Origin: Phycisphaeraceae bacterium
GTDB lineage: Bacteria > Planctomycetota > Phycisphaerae > Phycisphaerales > UBA1924
Direction of reading: 5' to 3'
DNA length: 64,000 bases
Assembly (NCBI GenBank): GCA_026126305.1
Contig: JAHCJI010000002.1
Coordinates: forward strand, 1 to 64,000
Shown here: piece by piece, positions 25,199 through 33,101 of the stretch
How the letters are laid out: each line of letters opens with the position of its first letter
How positions within the stretch are numbered: the stretch's first letter is position 1
Translations under genes and position numbers: made by a program
Notes under the pieces: model-generated
Told to the model about the DNA's origin: nothing
What the model saw: the letters and a program-made list of their open reading frames with translations, nothing else
The model's database searches: none

Positions 25199-27106
25199 AT
25201 GACATCGTCATTGCGTGTTGCGTCGCTGCCGATTCTGGCCGCCGGTGTTCTGGTGTCGCAAACGGCCTTTGCCCAGAATTCATGGTTTGTCGAGGACGTG
25301 CCCGACTTTGACCAGCGGCGTTCGGCTAGCACCGGGATCGTGGGCCTGCCTGCCGACGGCGGGATGTACTGCGTACCCACCAGCACGCTCAACTGGTTCG
25401 CGTATCTGGCCAATCGAGGCACCCCGCAGCCGGGAACCCTGGCGGGCCCGAGGGATTGGCAGTCCCAGGACAACTACAACCGTGTGGGCAATACGCTTGC
25501 AACACTGGGCACGTTGATGCTGACGCACCCCCAGGATGGCACGAGCGGCGCGGGGCAAAACGCGGGCGCGCATCTGTACAATCTCGCGTTTTGCGGCAAC
25601 GACTTCATCTTCGCGGATTTGTGGGCACTGGGAAAGAAGGGCCAGAAGCACGCGCCCAGCCCGGAAAAATTTCTCGCGTACCACAATCTGGGCGGGTACA
25701 TCCAGACCTCGTATGGACGCTACAGCGGCAGCCCGCTGACCCGCGACGGCGGACACGCCTTGACGGCCATCGGCGTGTGGGACCTCACCAGCGGAGCATA
25801 CCCGATCTTCCAATTCCGAGATCCGTGGACGAACAATGACAGTTTTTTCACCCAGTCCACGTTTCGTGTCTCTCTGGCAGCGATGACCTCCGTCTCCAGC
25901 TTCTTTCGCGCCAGCAGCACAAGCTCCGCCAAGTTTCTGAACCTCTGGCGATTGGACGTTACCGAGGTGACGGGCAATTACCTCGACAGCATGTTCGTGA
26001 TCATGCCGGCGCTTGGCATCTTCGGCCTGGGCCTTGAAAGCGGGGAGATCCAGGTGGTCCGCCCCTTCCGGCCCACGGGCAACCCGATGCCCGAAGTACA
26101 AAGCTTCGACAAGCCCGCGACGACGGGGCCCATCTTGGACATCGCGCCGGCGTGGGACCTGCTCTCGTATTACTACGTGACCGCCCAGGGCTCGCCCGCC
26201 AAGCCAAATCTCTATCGTGTCGATGCCCTCACGGGTCAGTCCGTAGCCGCCCTGGACAACCCATTCGCCCCCGTGCGGCTCTCACTGGGCCGCGAAGATG
26301 ACGTGTATCTCATCGAAGGACCAAACGTCACCCGCTACGACCTGGATACCACGCCGGGGGTCAAACTGGCGCAGTACAACCCACCCTTGCCCGCGGCGGC
26401 TATCGCCTACAACGACCTGAACGACCGGGTGCTGATCCTGACCGCCCCGCCCACCGGGCCCGGAAGCCGGCGAGTCCTTGGTTTGCCGGCGACCCTTGCT
26501 GGAGCGCCGACCGATCGCGCTCTGCCGGTGAGCCTCAGTGGAGAGGTGCACATCTGCCCAGACATGGCTGATCCGGACGCCTTCTGGGTGTCCGGCCGCG
26601 GCGGACTGCTTGGTCTGGATGCGTTGGCATACCGCATCGAATTGGATCGGGGTACGCTCGTGGTTTCCGACACCGTCACCTATCCACGCAGCACGATTAC
26701 CGGGCTGTGTGTCACGGCCGAAAACGGGCTGATCCTCACCGTCAACGATACCTTGGTGGAGTTGGAGAAGGACATCCGGGGCAATTGGGTGAACAAGGTT
26801 GGTTCGCGTTGGGCTGGCCGCCGGGCCGAGGGTCGATTCTCGCTGGCCCGCAGCCGCACGAATTTCGACCCAGCGACGATGGTGGGACCGGGGTTCCACA
26901 ACATCCTGGACCCCTTTGAGTATCCCAGCCACCCGGACTGCTACGCCGACTGTGACGGCGACGGCGACCTGAACATCTTCGACTTCCTGTGCTTCCAGAA
27001 CAAGTTTGCCGTCCGGGATTTGGCCGCAGACTGCGACCTGGACGGCCGATTCACGATCTTCGACTTTTTGTGCTTCCAGAATCGTTTTTCGCGTGGGTGC
27101 GAGTAA
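25199..27106 (+). CDS. Secreted C39-like cysteine peptidase with dockerin repeats
   Basis: A 635-residue exported protein. The signal peptide (about 1-26) ends at AFAQ. The N-terminal domain (about 27-260) matches C39-like cysteine peptidases: the Cys in MYCVPTSTLNWFAYLA, the His in GGHALTAIGVWD and the Asp in FQFRDPW are placed like the catalytic triad. The middle (about 300-560) has repeated short beta segments, perhaps a propeller. The C-terminus holds two GC-type dockerin repeats (CDGDGDLNIFDFLCFQNKF; CDLDGRFTIFDFLCFQNRF). GAGGA lies 8 bases before the ATG. Peptidase activity is inferred, and the protein may be a non-peptidase relative. Confidence 0.75.
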   Translation: MTSSLRVASLPILAAGVLVSQTAFAQNSWFVEDVPDFDQRRSASTGIVGLPADGGMYCVPTSTLNWFAYLANRGTPQPGTLAGPRDWQSQDNYNRVGNTLATLGTLMLTHPQDGTSGAGQNAGAHLYNLAFCGNDFIFADLWALGKKGQKHAPSPEKFLAYHNLGGYIQTSYGRYSGSPLTRDGGHALTAIGVWDLTSGAYPIFQFRDPWTNNDSFFTQSTFRVSLAAMTSVSSFFRASSTSSAKFLNLWRLDVTEVTGNYLDSMFVIMPALGIFGLGLESGEIQVVRPFRPTGNPMPEVQSFDKPATTGPILDIAPAWDLLSYYYVTAQGSPAKPNLYRVDALTGQSVAALDNPFAPVRLSLGREDDVYLIEGPNVTRYDLDTTPGVKLAQYNPPLPAAAIAYNDLNDRVLILTAPPTGPGSRRVLGLPATLAGAPTDRALPVSLSGEVHICPDMADPDAFWVSGRGGLLGLDALAYRIELDRGTLVVSDTVTYPRSTITGLCVTAENGLILTVNDTLVELEKDIRGNWVNKVGSRWAGRRAEGRFSLARSRTNFDPATMVGPGFHNILDPFEYPSHPDCYADCDGDGDLNIFDFLCFQNKFAVRDLAADCDLDGRFTIFDFLCFQNRFSRGCE

Positions 27107-27139
27107 ACTGAACCCAGATCCAAGTTGGAGGTCCAGCAC

Positions 27140-28198
27140 ATGTCCCAGAACGCCAAGATCGCCCTGTCTGCCTGCCTTACCCTGTTTGTCGGCTGTGGCG
27201 GGGCACTCGCGCAGAGTTATGACCTGAGCCTGACCGACGCCAGCGGGATCGATGGCGGCATCACGGCCGAACTGAACAACGACGGCACGCTCGTGGGCGA
27301 CTGGGACCCAGAGACCAATCCTACGGGCACGCGCACCAAGCCGGGCATCTTCGGGTCCTTTGGGGCCACCGAGAACGTGCCCGTACCCACAAGTGTCGAT
27401 TTGACTTTGGGCGGTCCCGTGTCGGCTTCCAGCGGCGGCTCGTTCGCTGTCTTCATGAATGCCGCCGAACTGGACGCGGTGTTTTCCGGGATGATCCTGG
27501 ACCTGATTGGCAGCGAGCCGATCGCTCTCCCTGCCGAGGTGAGCCTGCTCTTCAGTTCGTTCCGTACCCGCAGCCCGGACTCGACCTTCATCGGTGGGTT
27601 TCCCATCACGCTGCCCTTGGGCGAGTTGTCGCTGGTGGCGCTGCGATTTACCCAGGATGAAGCCGCTTTGGCCGAACTGACCCTCATCGGCCCGGGCCGC
27701 TACGGGTTTGTTGTGGCCATTCCCGGCGAGATCTCGGGTGTCATCGATGCGTTGGGTGGCGAGTTTGAATTACCAGCGACGCCGATCATCCTGCCTCTGA
27801 CCGGCACGATCGAAGTCGACGGCGATTCGATCCTACTTGCTGCGGGCACGGCGATCGAACAATCCGTCGTGCAAGAGCCGATGACCGCGCTGCCGCCCAT
27901 CCCGCTGCCGTTGCCGACGATCCTGCCCGCGGGCGAGACGGCCAACACCATCCTGGACCTGGTGCTCGAGACGGTCGCCTTTGACCTGGCCGCCGACATT
28001 GTGCTGGAAGCCCTCGGATCCTCGAGCGTGTGCGTGGCCGACTGCGACGGCGATGGGCAATTGACGCTGTTCGACTTCCTCTGCTTCCAGAACAACTTTG
28101 CTTTGGGCCTGGATTCGGCCGACTGCGACGGCGATGGCGCGTTGACCCTGTTCGATTTCCTGTGCTTCCAGAACTCTTTTGCGATCGGCTGTGGATAA
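27140..28198 (+). CDS. Secreted GC-type dockerin-repeat protein
   Basis: A 352-residue exported protein, 33 bases downstream of the C39-like gene and probably in the same operon. A signal peptide (about 1-25, LAQS) precedes a low-complexity, beta-rich region with many Leu-Pro and Ile-Leu runs that I do not recognise. The last 60 residues are two dockerin-type repeats (CDGDGQLTLFDFLCFQNNF and CDGDGALTLFDFLCFQNSF) ending GCG. GGAGG lies 8 bases before the ATG. The shared tail suggests it is anchored at the same place as its neighbour. Confidence 0.75.
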   Translation: MSQNAKIALSACLTLFVGCGGALAQSYDLSLTDASGIDGGITAELNNDGTLVGDWDPETNPTGTRTKPGIFGSFGATENVPVPTSVDLTLGGPVSASSGGSFAVFMNAAELDAVFSGMILDLIGSEPIALPAEVSLLFSSFRTRSPDSTFIGGFPITLPLGELSLVALRFTQDEAALAELTLIGPGRYGFVVAIPGEISGVIDALGGEFELPATPIILPLTGTIEVDGDSILLAAGTAIEQSVVQEPMTALPPIPLPLPTILPAGETANTILDLVLETVAFDLAADIVLEALGSSSVCVADCDGDGQLTLFDFLCFQNNFALGLDSADCDGDGALTLFDFLCFQNSFAIGCG

Positions 28199-28225
28199 CC
28201 CGCCACGCCGCGCCAAGGCTCGGTC

Positions 28226-28594
28226 ATGGAAGAATCTGATCCCATCAGCGCCCAACCGCCCGTTCCGCCCAAAGCTCCGCCCCCCGTGGCCCCACCGACG
28301 ACGGCGGGACAGGTGGGCAGCGGTCAGGCACTGACGCCCGATGCCACGGGAGGGGTGATTCCATACAAGAACCCAGCGGCCCTCATTGGGTACTACCTGG
28401 GCGTCTTTGGGTTGGTGCCGGCGCTGGGTGTTCCACTGGCCTTGGCGGCGGTGATTCTGGGCACCATCGGATTGGTACGCCGTAAGAAGGGGCTGGCCAT
28501 CGGCGGGTTGTTCCACGGGATCATCGCGATCGTGCTTGGCCTGTTGAGCCTGGGCTACCACATCGCGTTCGTGGCCTTCATATACGTCAATTGA
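28226..28594 (+). CDS. Small membrane protein, DUF4190-like
   Basis: A 122-residue protein: a Pro-rich cytoplasmic N-terminus (about 1-45) and two membrane helices (about 52-82 and 90-118) separated by a short basic loop (RRKKG). The layout and the Gly-rich helices GVFGLVPALGVPLALAAVILG fit DUF4190 domains. The function is unknown. It starts 27 bases after the dockerin gene. Confidence 0.7.
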   Translation: MEESDPISAQPPVPPKAPPPVAPPTTAGQVGSGQALTPDATGGVIPYKNPAALIGYYLGVFGLVPALGVPLALAAVILGTIGLVRRKKGLAIGGLFHGIIAIVLGLLSLGYHIAFVAFIYVN

Positions 28595-28658
28595 TGTTGT
28601 GCGACCGTGGTGAAATCGTTACCGGCGATTTTCTATAGACATCCCAGTGGGGCTAACT

Positions 28659-29144
28659 ATGAGCGAATACTACTACACCGATGCCCAACGCCAGCCGCAA
28701 GGCCCCGTATCCTTCGAGTCGCTGCGTGCTATGGCCTTGCGGGGTGAACTGCCCTCGGGCTGCCTTGTGGCGGAGGTAGGTGCCGACCACTGGCAGGACG
28801 CCTCTGTTGTGCTCGGCGGCACGGCCCCACCCGTGAACCCGACAGCGCCCATCGGCGTGGATGCCGACCGTTTCGAGCCGTTGGCGGGTTGGTCTTTTGG
28901 GCTGGGTATCGCGGCTTGGACGTTATGCTTGAGCATCTTCGCTGCCATCCCGGCGATCATCCTGGGTCATTTGGCACTGGGCCGCATCAAGGCCTCACGC
29001 AGCACCAACTCGGTGGCCAAGGCGCTGGCCATCATCGGGCTTGTCGCGGGCTATGTCCACCTTCTTCTGATCGCGGCCTATGCGCTCTTTATGGTTATTG
29101 TGTTCGTTGCGGCTGCGGCCGGTGCGGCGGGCAGCGGGCCCTGA
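28659..29144 (+). CDS. GYF-2 domain membrane protein with DUF4190-like region
   Basis: A 161-residue protein. The N-terminus (about 1-45) is a GYF_2-type domain (YYYTDAQRQPQGPVSFESLR and later DHWQDA), a putative Pro-ligand binder. The C-terminal part (about 72-155) has two membrane helices with the DUF4190-type segment ILGHLALGRIKAS between them. It is preceded by a homologous small membrane protein, whose Pro-rich tail could be a ligand of the GYF domain (inference). The ATG at 28659 is preferred to the GTG at 28647. Confidence 0.75.
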   Translation: MSEYYYTDAQRQPQGPVSFESLRAMALRGELPSGCLVAEVGADHWQDASVVLGGTAPPVNPTAPIGVDADRFEPLAGWSFGLGIAAWTLCLSIFAAIPAIILGHLALGRIKASRSTNSVAKALAIIGLVAGYVHLLLIAAYALFMVIVFVAAAAGAAGSGP

Positions 29145-29154
29145 GTATTGTTTT

Positions 29155-29700
29155 TCAGCCTCGCACGAGCAGCACCAGCGCGTGGGCCTCGATGGCCCGA
29201 CCCTCGCCCACGGGGCCCACGTGCTCGCCGGTCTTGCCCTTGAGGTTCACCCGCGATTCGGGCAGGTCCAGCAGCCGACCCAGCGTTTGACGAATCAGGG
29301 CTTTGTGGGGCCCGAGCTTGGGTTCTTGCAGCAGCACCGTCAGGTCGACGTTGGCAAACCGCCAGCCGCTGCCGCGCATCAGTCGGATCGCTTCGGCCAA
29401 GAAGTCGGCCGACCCGCGCCCATCGTTGGCCGGGTCGTCATTGGGAAAGAGTTGGCCGATGTCGGGCAACCCGGCGGCCCCGAGGATTGCATCGGTCAGG
29501 GCGTGGAGCAGGGCATCGCCATCGGAATGGGCCACCGGTCCGATTGGATGTTCCTTGTGCTGCGGGATCATGATCCCGCCCACAACCAGCGGCCTGCCAT
29601 GGCCATAAGGCTGGCATGGTTCGAGCCGGTGCAGGTCGTAGCCGTGGCCGATACGAAACGGAGGGTCGCCGATGTCAGATATGGTAAATGTTTGGTTCAT
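29155..29700 (-). CDS. ispF: 2-C-methyl-D-erythritol 2,4-cyclodiphosphate synthase
   Basis: A 181-residue IspF of the MEP isoprenoid pathway. Zn2+ and substrate residues sit in RIGHGYDLHRL (Asp and His of the DxH motif), HPIGPVAHSDGDALLHALTD (second His) and the C-terminal KGKTGEHVGPVGEGRAIEAHA with the Thr and Glu that bind CDP. An insert of a few residues after GHGRPLVVGGI is normal. The ATG at 29700 fits; a GTG four codons earlier is possible. ispD is not next to it. It is convergent with the GYF-2 gene, 10 bases between stops. Confidence 0.92.
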   Translation of the reverse strand: MNQTFTISDIGDPPFRIGHGYDLHRLEPCQPYGHGRPLVVGGIMIPQHKEHPIGPVAHSDGDALLHALTDAILGAAGLPDIGQLFPNDDPANDGRGSADFLAEAIRLMRGSGWRFANVDLTVLLQEPKLGPHKALIRQTLGRLLDLPESRVNLKGKTGEHVGPVGEGRAIEAHALVLLVRG

Positions 29701-29871
29701 GCTCAGGAACACCTTCTGATGTCAGGCCGAGGGGCCGACGTGACGATAGAGGGGTGATAGGGTTGTGTGTCGCGTCCCATGTTCTCTGAACCCCATGTCG
29801 GGGCGATCGTAAGTGGTCCGTCCCACCGCCTTTCCCGAGAGAGAGCGGCCCCATCCGCCGCGGAGCCCTTG

Positions 29872-30336
29872 ATGAACATCTCCCGCCACAAGAACCGAAT
29901 CGTCCGCGTCCTTGGCACCTGCGTCGCGCTGGCGTCGGTGGCATGGATGTCTGGTTGCCTGTTCGCCTCGAACGATCGCTACCCCTACGTCAGCCGGACG
30001 TGGAGCCCCAAGACAGTGACACTGGTGGATTCTCGGACGGGCCAGGAACTCTGGCGCTACGACCTGCCCGTAGATACGAAGTTGAAGATCAACTTTGTCG
30101 GCGGCGACAAGGACAACCTGGAGTTTCCCGACGAGATGCGCTGGGAAGTCCGCTCGACCACCGGCGGCTCGTTCAAGGACGAGGGCCGCCTTCCCAGCCC
30201 GCCCGCGGGCGTTCGGCGGGTCGATTGGTTTGAGCGCAAGCCCCCGGAGTATCCACGCCTGAACCCGCCCAAGGGCGAGCCGGCACCGCTGCCCGAGCCG
30301 GTGACGATGACCTCGACAGAGTCCGAGGGCCTTTGA
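29872..30336 (+). CDS. Small lipoprotein of unknown function
   Basis: A 154-residue lipoprotein. The signal peptide ends in a WMSGC lipobox (Cys about 29). The mature part has alternating charged beta-like segments (VTLVDSRTGQELWRYDLP, about 48-66) and a Pro-rich tail. No family was recognised. A hairpin follows 14 bases after the stop. Confidence 0.65.
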   Translation: MNISRHKNRIVRVLGTCVALASVAWMSGCLFASNDRYPYVSRTWSPKTVTLVDSRTGQELWRYDLPVDTKLKINFVGGDKDNLEFPDEMRWEVRSTTGGSFKDEGRLPSPPAGVRRVDWFERKPPEYPRLNPPKGEPAPLPEPVTMTSTESEGL

Positions 30337-30350
30337 TCTCTGTTTGTATC

Positions 30351-30400
30351 ACACTCTTCTCAAAGCGGTTCGGCGACAAGGCCGCTTTGTGAGAAAGTGT
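30351..30400. terminator. Long bidirectional hairpin between convergent genes
   Basis: ACACTCTTCTCAAAGCGG pairs with CCGCTTTGTGAGAAAGTGT across a 13-base loop, giving about 17 pairs with small bulges. It lies between the lipoprotein gene (plus) and the end of thrS (minus) and could stop both. It lacks a long T tract. Confidence 0.5.
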
Positions 30401-30404
30401 CCAC

Positions 30405-32498
30405 TCATTGGATGCCAACTGCATCGGCGAAGTGCTCCAGCACGCTCTGTTGGCCCTTGCTCTCTCGTTCATCGACCAAGGCCCGCACAAACTCTGCCAC
30501 GCTGAGGGTCCCGAGGTCCTTTTGCACGCCTCTGGCGCGGATAGAGACCTTGCCCGCCTCCGCGTCGCGCGGGCCGACGACTGCCAGGTACGGGATGCGC
30601 AGCTCGGCGGCGTGCTTGATCTTGGCCTGGATGCGGTCGCCCGAGTCGTCGAGGGTGGCGCGCAGGCCGGCGAGTTTGAGGGCCTCGAGCACCTGGGCGG
30701 CGTAGTCGCTGCTCTTCTCGCTGATGGGCAAGACGCGCACCTGCTCGGGGCTGAGCCAGAGGGGGAACGCGCCGCCGAAGTGCTCGATGAGCACGCCGAT
30801 GAAGCGTTCCATGCTGCCGAAGGGCGCGCGATGGATCATGACCGGGCGATGCGGTTGGTTGTCCGGGCCGATGTAGGTCAGGTCGAAGCGCTCGGGCAGG
30901 TTGTAATCGACCTGCACGGTGCCCAGTTGCCACTCTCGCCCGATCACGTCGCGCACGACGAAGTCGATCTTGGGCCCGTAGAAGGCCGCCTCGCCGGGCT
31001 CCTCGGTGAAGGGCACGCCCAGCGATTTCGCGGCCTGGCGGCAGGCTTCCTCGGCCTTGTCCCAGTTGGCGGCATCGCCGGTGTACTTGCCACTGTCGAG
31101 GTCTCGCAGGCCCACGCGCACGCGGTAGTCGCTCATGCCCAGCGCGCCGAAGATGATCTTGACCAGCTCGAGGCAGCCCTGGACTTCCTCGCCGACCTGC
31201 TCGGGGGTGCAGAACAGGTGCGCGTCGTCCTGGGTGAAGCCTCGCACGCGGGTCATGCCGTTGAGTTCGCCCGATTGCTCCCAGCGGTAGACGGTGCCGA
31301 ACTCTGCGAGGCGCAGTGGCAGGTCTCGGTAACTGTGGGGCTGGCTGTCGTAGATCTTGATGTGGTGGGGGCAGTTCATGGGCTTGAGCATGAAGCCCTC
31401 GATTTGCCCGACCTTGAGGTTGTTGCTAAGCTGCGCGCAGGTGCAGCCCTCCTCGCTCAGCTTGTGCATGTGCTCGCGGTCGACCAGCGGGGGAAACTGG
31501 CTTTCGGCGTAATACGGGAAGTGACCGCTGGTACGGTAGAGGTCGAGCTTGCCGATGTGCGGGGTGAAGACCTCGTGGTAGCCCTGGCGCTTCAGTTCGT
31601 GACCGATGAAACGCTGGAGCTCTTGCCTGATCACAGCGCCGGCTGGGGTCCACAAGATGAGCCCCTGGCCCACGGCCTCGTCGATGTGGAAGAGCCCCAG
31701 CTTCTTGCCCAGCACGCGGTGGTCGCGGGCCTTGGCCTGCTCGATGCGGTCGAGGTATTCGTCGAGTTCCTTCTTGCTGAAGAATGAGGTGCCGTAGACG
31801 CGGGTGAGGCGGTCGCTGTTCTCGTCGCCGTGCCAATAGCTGCTGGCCAGGCTCATGACCTTGAACGCGCCGATGCGGCCAGTGCTGGGGATGTGCGGGC
31901 CCCGGCAGAGGTCTTCCCAGTCTTTGCCTGGTTGGCCGGTGGCGTAGAAGGAGAGTTTGAGGCTGCCGGCCTCGTGGGCGCGGTGGGCGTTGTCGAGCTT
32001 GTACTTGCTGCCTTCCTTCTTCAGTTTCTCGATGCCGGCGTCGTAGTCGAGTTCGTAGCGGGTGAAGGGGCGGTTTTCCTTGACGATCTTGGCCATCTCC
32101 TGCTCGATAGCCTCGAAGTCGCCCTCGCGCAGCGGTCGGTCTTCCGGGAAGGCGATGTCGTAGTAGAAGCCGTTCTCCAGCGGCGGTCCGTAGACGAGCA
32201 TCGCTCCGGGCACGACGCGCTGGATGGCCTCGGCCATGACGTGGGCGGTAGAGTGGCGCAGCAGGAAATAGGCCCCCTCGTCGGGTTTGCCGTCACGGGT
32301 CTTCTCGGTGAGGATGGCCACCTGGCAGCTCGCGACAATAGGGGCGTTCAGGTCGGCCAGCTCGCCGTTGATGCGAGCACCCACGGCGGCTTTCGCGAGC
32401 CGTTCGCCGATGCTCTGGGCGACCTCCAGCGGGGTGACGGGGGCGTCGAAGCGCTTGTGGGAGCCGTCGGGCAGGGTGATGGTGACGGGATGGCTCAT
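30405..32498 (-). CDS. thrS: Threonyl-tRNA synthetase
   Basis: A 697-residue ThrRS charging tRNA-Thr. Domains in order: TGS (about 1-65, TITLPDGSHKRF), the editing domain with the HxxxH motif in HSTAHVMAEAIQ (about 80-230), the class II catalytic core with its zinc-site cysteine in KPMNCPHHI (about 360) and motif 2 in TRVRGFTQDDAHLF, motif 3 in HRAPFGSMERFIGVLIEH, and an anticodon-binding domain (about 595-697). Transcription is probably controlled by the Thr-codon attenuator just upstream. The ATG at 32498 opens the TGS domain; the frame extends upstream through the leader, where it reads unrelated His codons. Confidence 0.96.
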   Translation of the reverse strand: MSHPVTITLPDGSHKRFDAPVTPLEVAQSIGERLAKAAVGARINGELADLNAPIVASCQVAILTEKTRDGKPDEGAYFLLRHSTAHVMAEAIQRVVPGAMLVYGPPLENGFYYDIAFPEDRPLREGDFEAIEQEMAKIVKENRPFTRYELDYDAGIEKLKKEGSKYKLDNAHRAHEAGSLKLSFYATGQPGKDWEDLCRGPHIPSTGRIGAFKVMSLASSYWHGDENSDRLTRVYGTSFFSKKELDEYLDRIEQAKARDHRVLGKKLGLFHIDEAVGQGLILWTPAGAVIRQELQRFIGHELKRQGYHEVFTPHIGKLDLYRTSGHFPYYAESQFPPLVDREHMHKLSEEGCTCAQLSNNLKVGQIEGFMLKPMNCPHHIKIYDSQPHSYRDLPLRLAEFGTVYRWEQSGELNGMTRVRGFTQDDAHLFCTPEQVGEEVQGCLELVKIIFGALGMSDYRVRVGLRDLDSGKYTGDAANWDKAEEACRQAAKSLGVPFTEEPGEAAFYGPKIDFVVRDVIGREWQLGTVQVDYNLPERFDLTYIGPDNQPHRPVMIHRAPFGSMERFIGVLIEHFGGAFPLWLSPEQVRVLPISEKSSDYAAQVLEALKLAGLRATLDDSGDRIQAKIKHAAELRIPYLAVVGPRDAEAGKVSIRARGVQKDLGTLSVAEFVRALVDERESKGQQSVLEHFADAVGIQ

Positions 32499-32554
32499 GA
32501 TGGTGCTTCCATGGGGCTGGTGCGGTTGGACTGGGTGAACGGTAGGAGATGGCC

Positions 32555-32581
32555 AAACAAAAACCCGGCCGTGCGGCCGGG
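32555..32581 (-). terminator. thrS leader attenuator terminator
   Basis: A 7-bp stem CCCGGCC / GGCCGGG with a 4-base loop, followed on the minus strand by TTTTTGTTT. It lies 31 bases after the stop of the leader peptide and 56 bases before the thrS start, so termination here blocks thrS. Confidence 0.85.
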
Positions 32582-32618
32582 CTCGGTCAATCGTGTGTGG
32601 GCACGCCGAGTCTAGCCG
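32574..32618 (-). promoter_or_regulatory. Candidate antiterminator pairing in the thrS leader
   Basis: CGGCTAGACTCGG (32618-32606, covering the leader stop codon TAG) can pair with CCGAGCCCGGCCG (32586-32574), 11 of 13 positions including one G-U. The second segment contains the upstream arm of the terminator, so the two folds exclude each other, as in classical attenuators. Confidence 0.7.
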
Positions 32619-32668
32619 CGGTGGCGAGTTGCGGTGGTCGTAGTCGTGGTGGTGGTGGGGCGGTGCAT
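32612..32668 (-). CDS. thrS leader peptide with eight consecutive threonine codons
   Basis: An 18-codon frame, MHRPTTTTTTTTATRHRG, then TAG. It has eight Thr codons in a row (ACC x3, ACG, ACT, ACG, ACC x2) and a ninth shortly after. Its position before a terminator hairpin and thrS is that of a ribosome-mediated attenuation peptide. When Thr-tRNA is scarce the ribosome stalls on the Thr run, the stop-codon segment is free to form the antiterminator, and thrS is transcribed. When Thr-tRNA is plentiful the ribosome reaches the stop, covers that segment and the terminator forms. The mechanism is known for amino acid operons and for E. coli pheST; here it is inferred from the sequence. Confidence 0.85.
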   Translation of the reverse strand: MHRPTTTTTTTTATRHRG

Positions 32669-32673
32669 GTGGG

Positions 32674-32679
32674 AGTATA
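32674..32679 (-). promoter_or_regulatory. -10 element for the thrS leader
   Basis: The minus strand has GATATACTCCCACATG, with TATACT only 5 bases before the leader start codon, so the leader peptide would be translated from an almost leaderless mRNA. A TTGCAA lies 20 bases upstream, slightly far for a -35 box (18 if GATATA is taken as the -10). Confidence 0.5.
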
Positions 32680-32705
32680 TCAGCTACTCGGCGGCGGGGT
32701 TGCAA

Positions 32706-33101
32706 TATGCGGGTGGCGGGCCTGGCGATTGGAAGTGATCTGCGAAGTCCTGCGCCGGTTCAAGGAAGGGGCGATGCAGCCGACCAATGGCTCGCCGACC
32801 GGTACGCGATATCCTGGTCGGACGCGTGTGCGGCGATCGCATCTCCCTCCGGCCCCGTGGAACTTCGCAGCCAAGAAGGCATGGTGTTTCGACTGGGGCC
32901 CGGCCAATTCTACGGTATGTTGTGCCTTACGCCCCAATCCGACCCAGTCAGCGGTTTCTTTGAGGTCGCGTAAGCCCTTGCGGTTTGAGGATGGCCGAGA
33001 GGTGGTCAAACGCTACATCTTTCACGCCGTGACCTACGAGCTACGCGTGCAGGAGCGGTCCATCGCCGTGTGGCTGGCCCGCGGGATCGGTGGCCCCCCG
33101 A
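32706..33101. other. Stretch without a recognised gene
   Basis: 396 bases between the thrS control region and the end of the type II secretion operon. A short plus frame (32707-32973) and a longer overlapping one have no family resemblance that I can see, no Shine-Dalgarno and no partner, so I do not call them. The segment may be a decayed insertion or an untranslated 3' region. Confidence 0.4.

Noticed and set aside
32555..32581. Terminator of the type II secretion operon
   Set aside because: It is about 520 bases past the last operon gene and directly behind a Thr leader peptide with a competing pairing, so an attenuator explains it better.
32499..32705. N-terminal extension of ThrRS with a His run (PHHHHDYDH)
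   Set aside because: It is the out-of-frame reading of the Thr-codon leader peptide and runs through the terminator hairpin; the TGS domain starts at 32498.
32707..32973. Short plus-strand gene between thrS leader and the secretion operon
   Set aside because: No family resemblance, no ribosome-binding site and no conserved partner visible.
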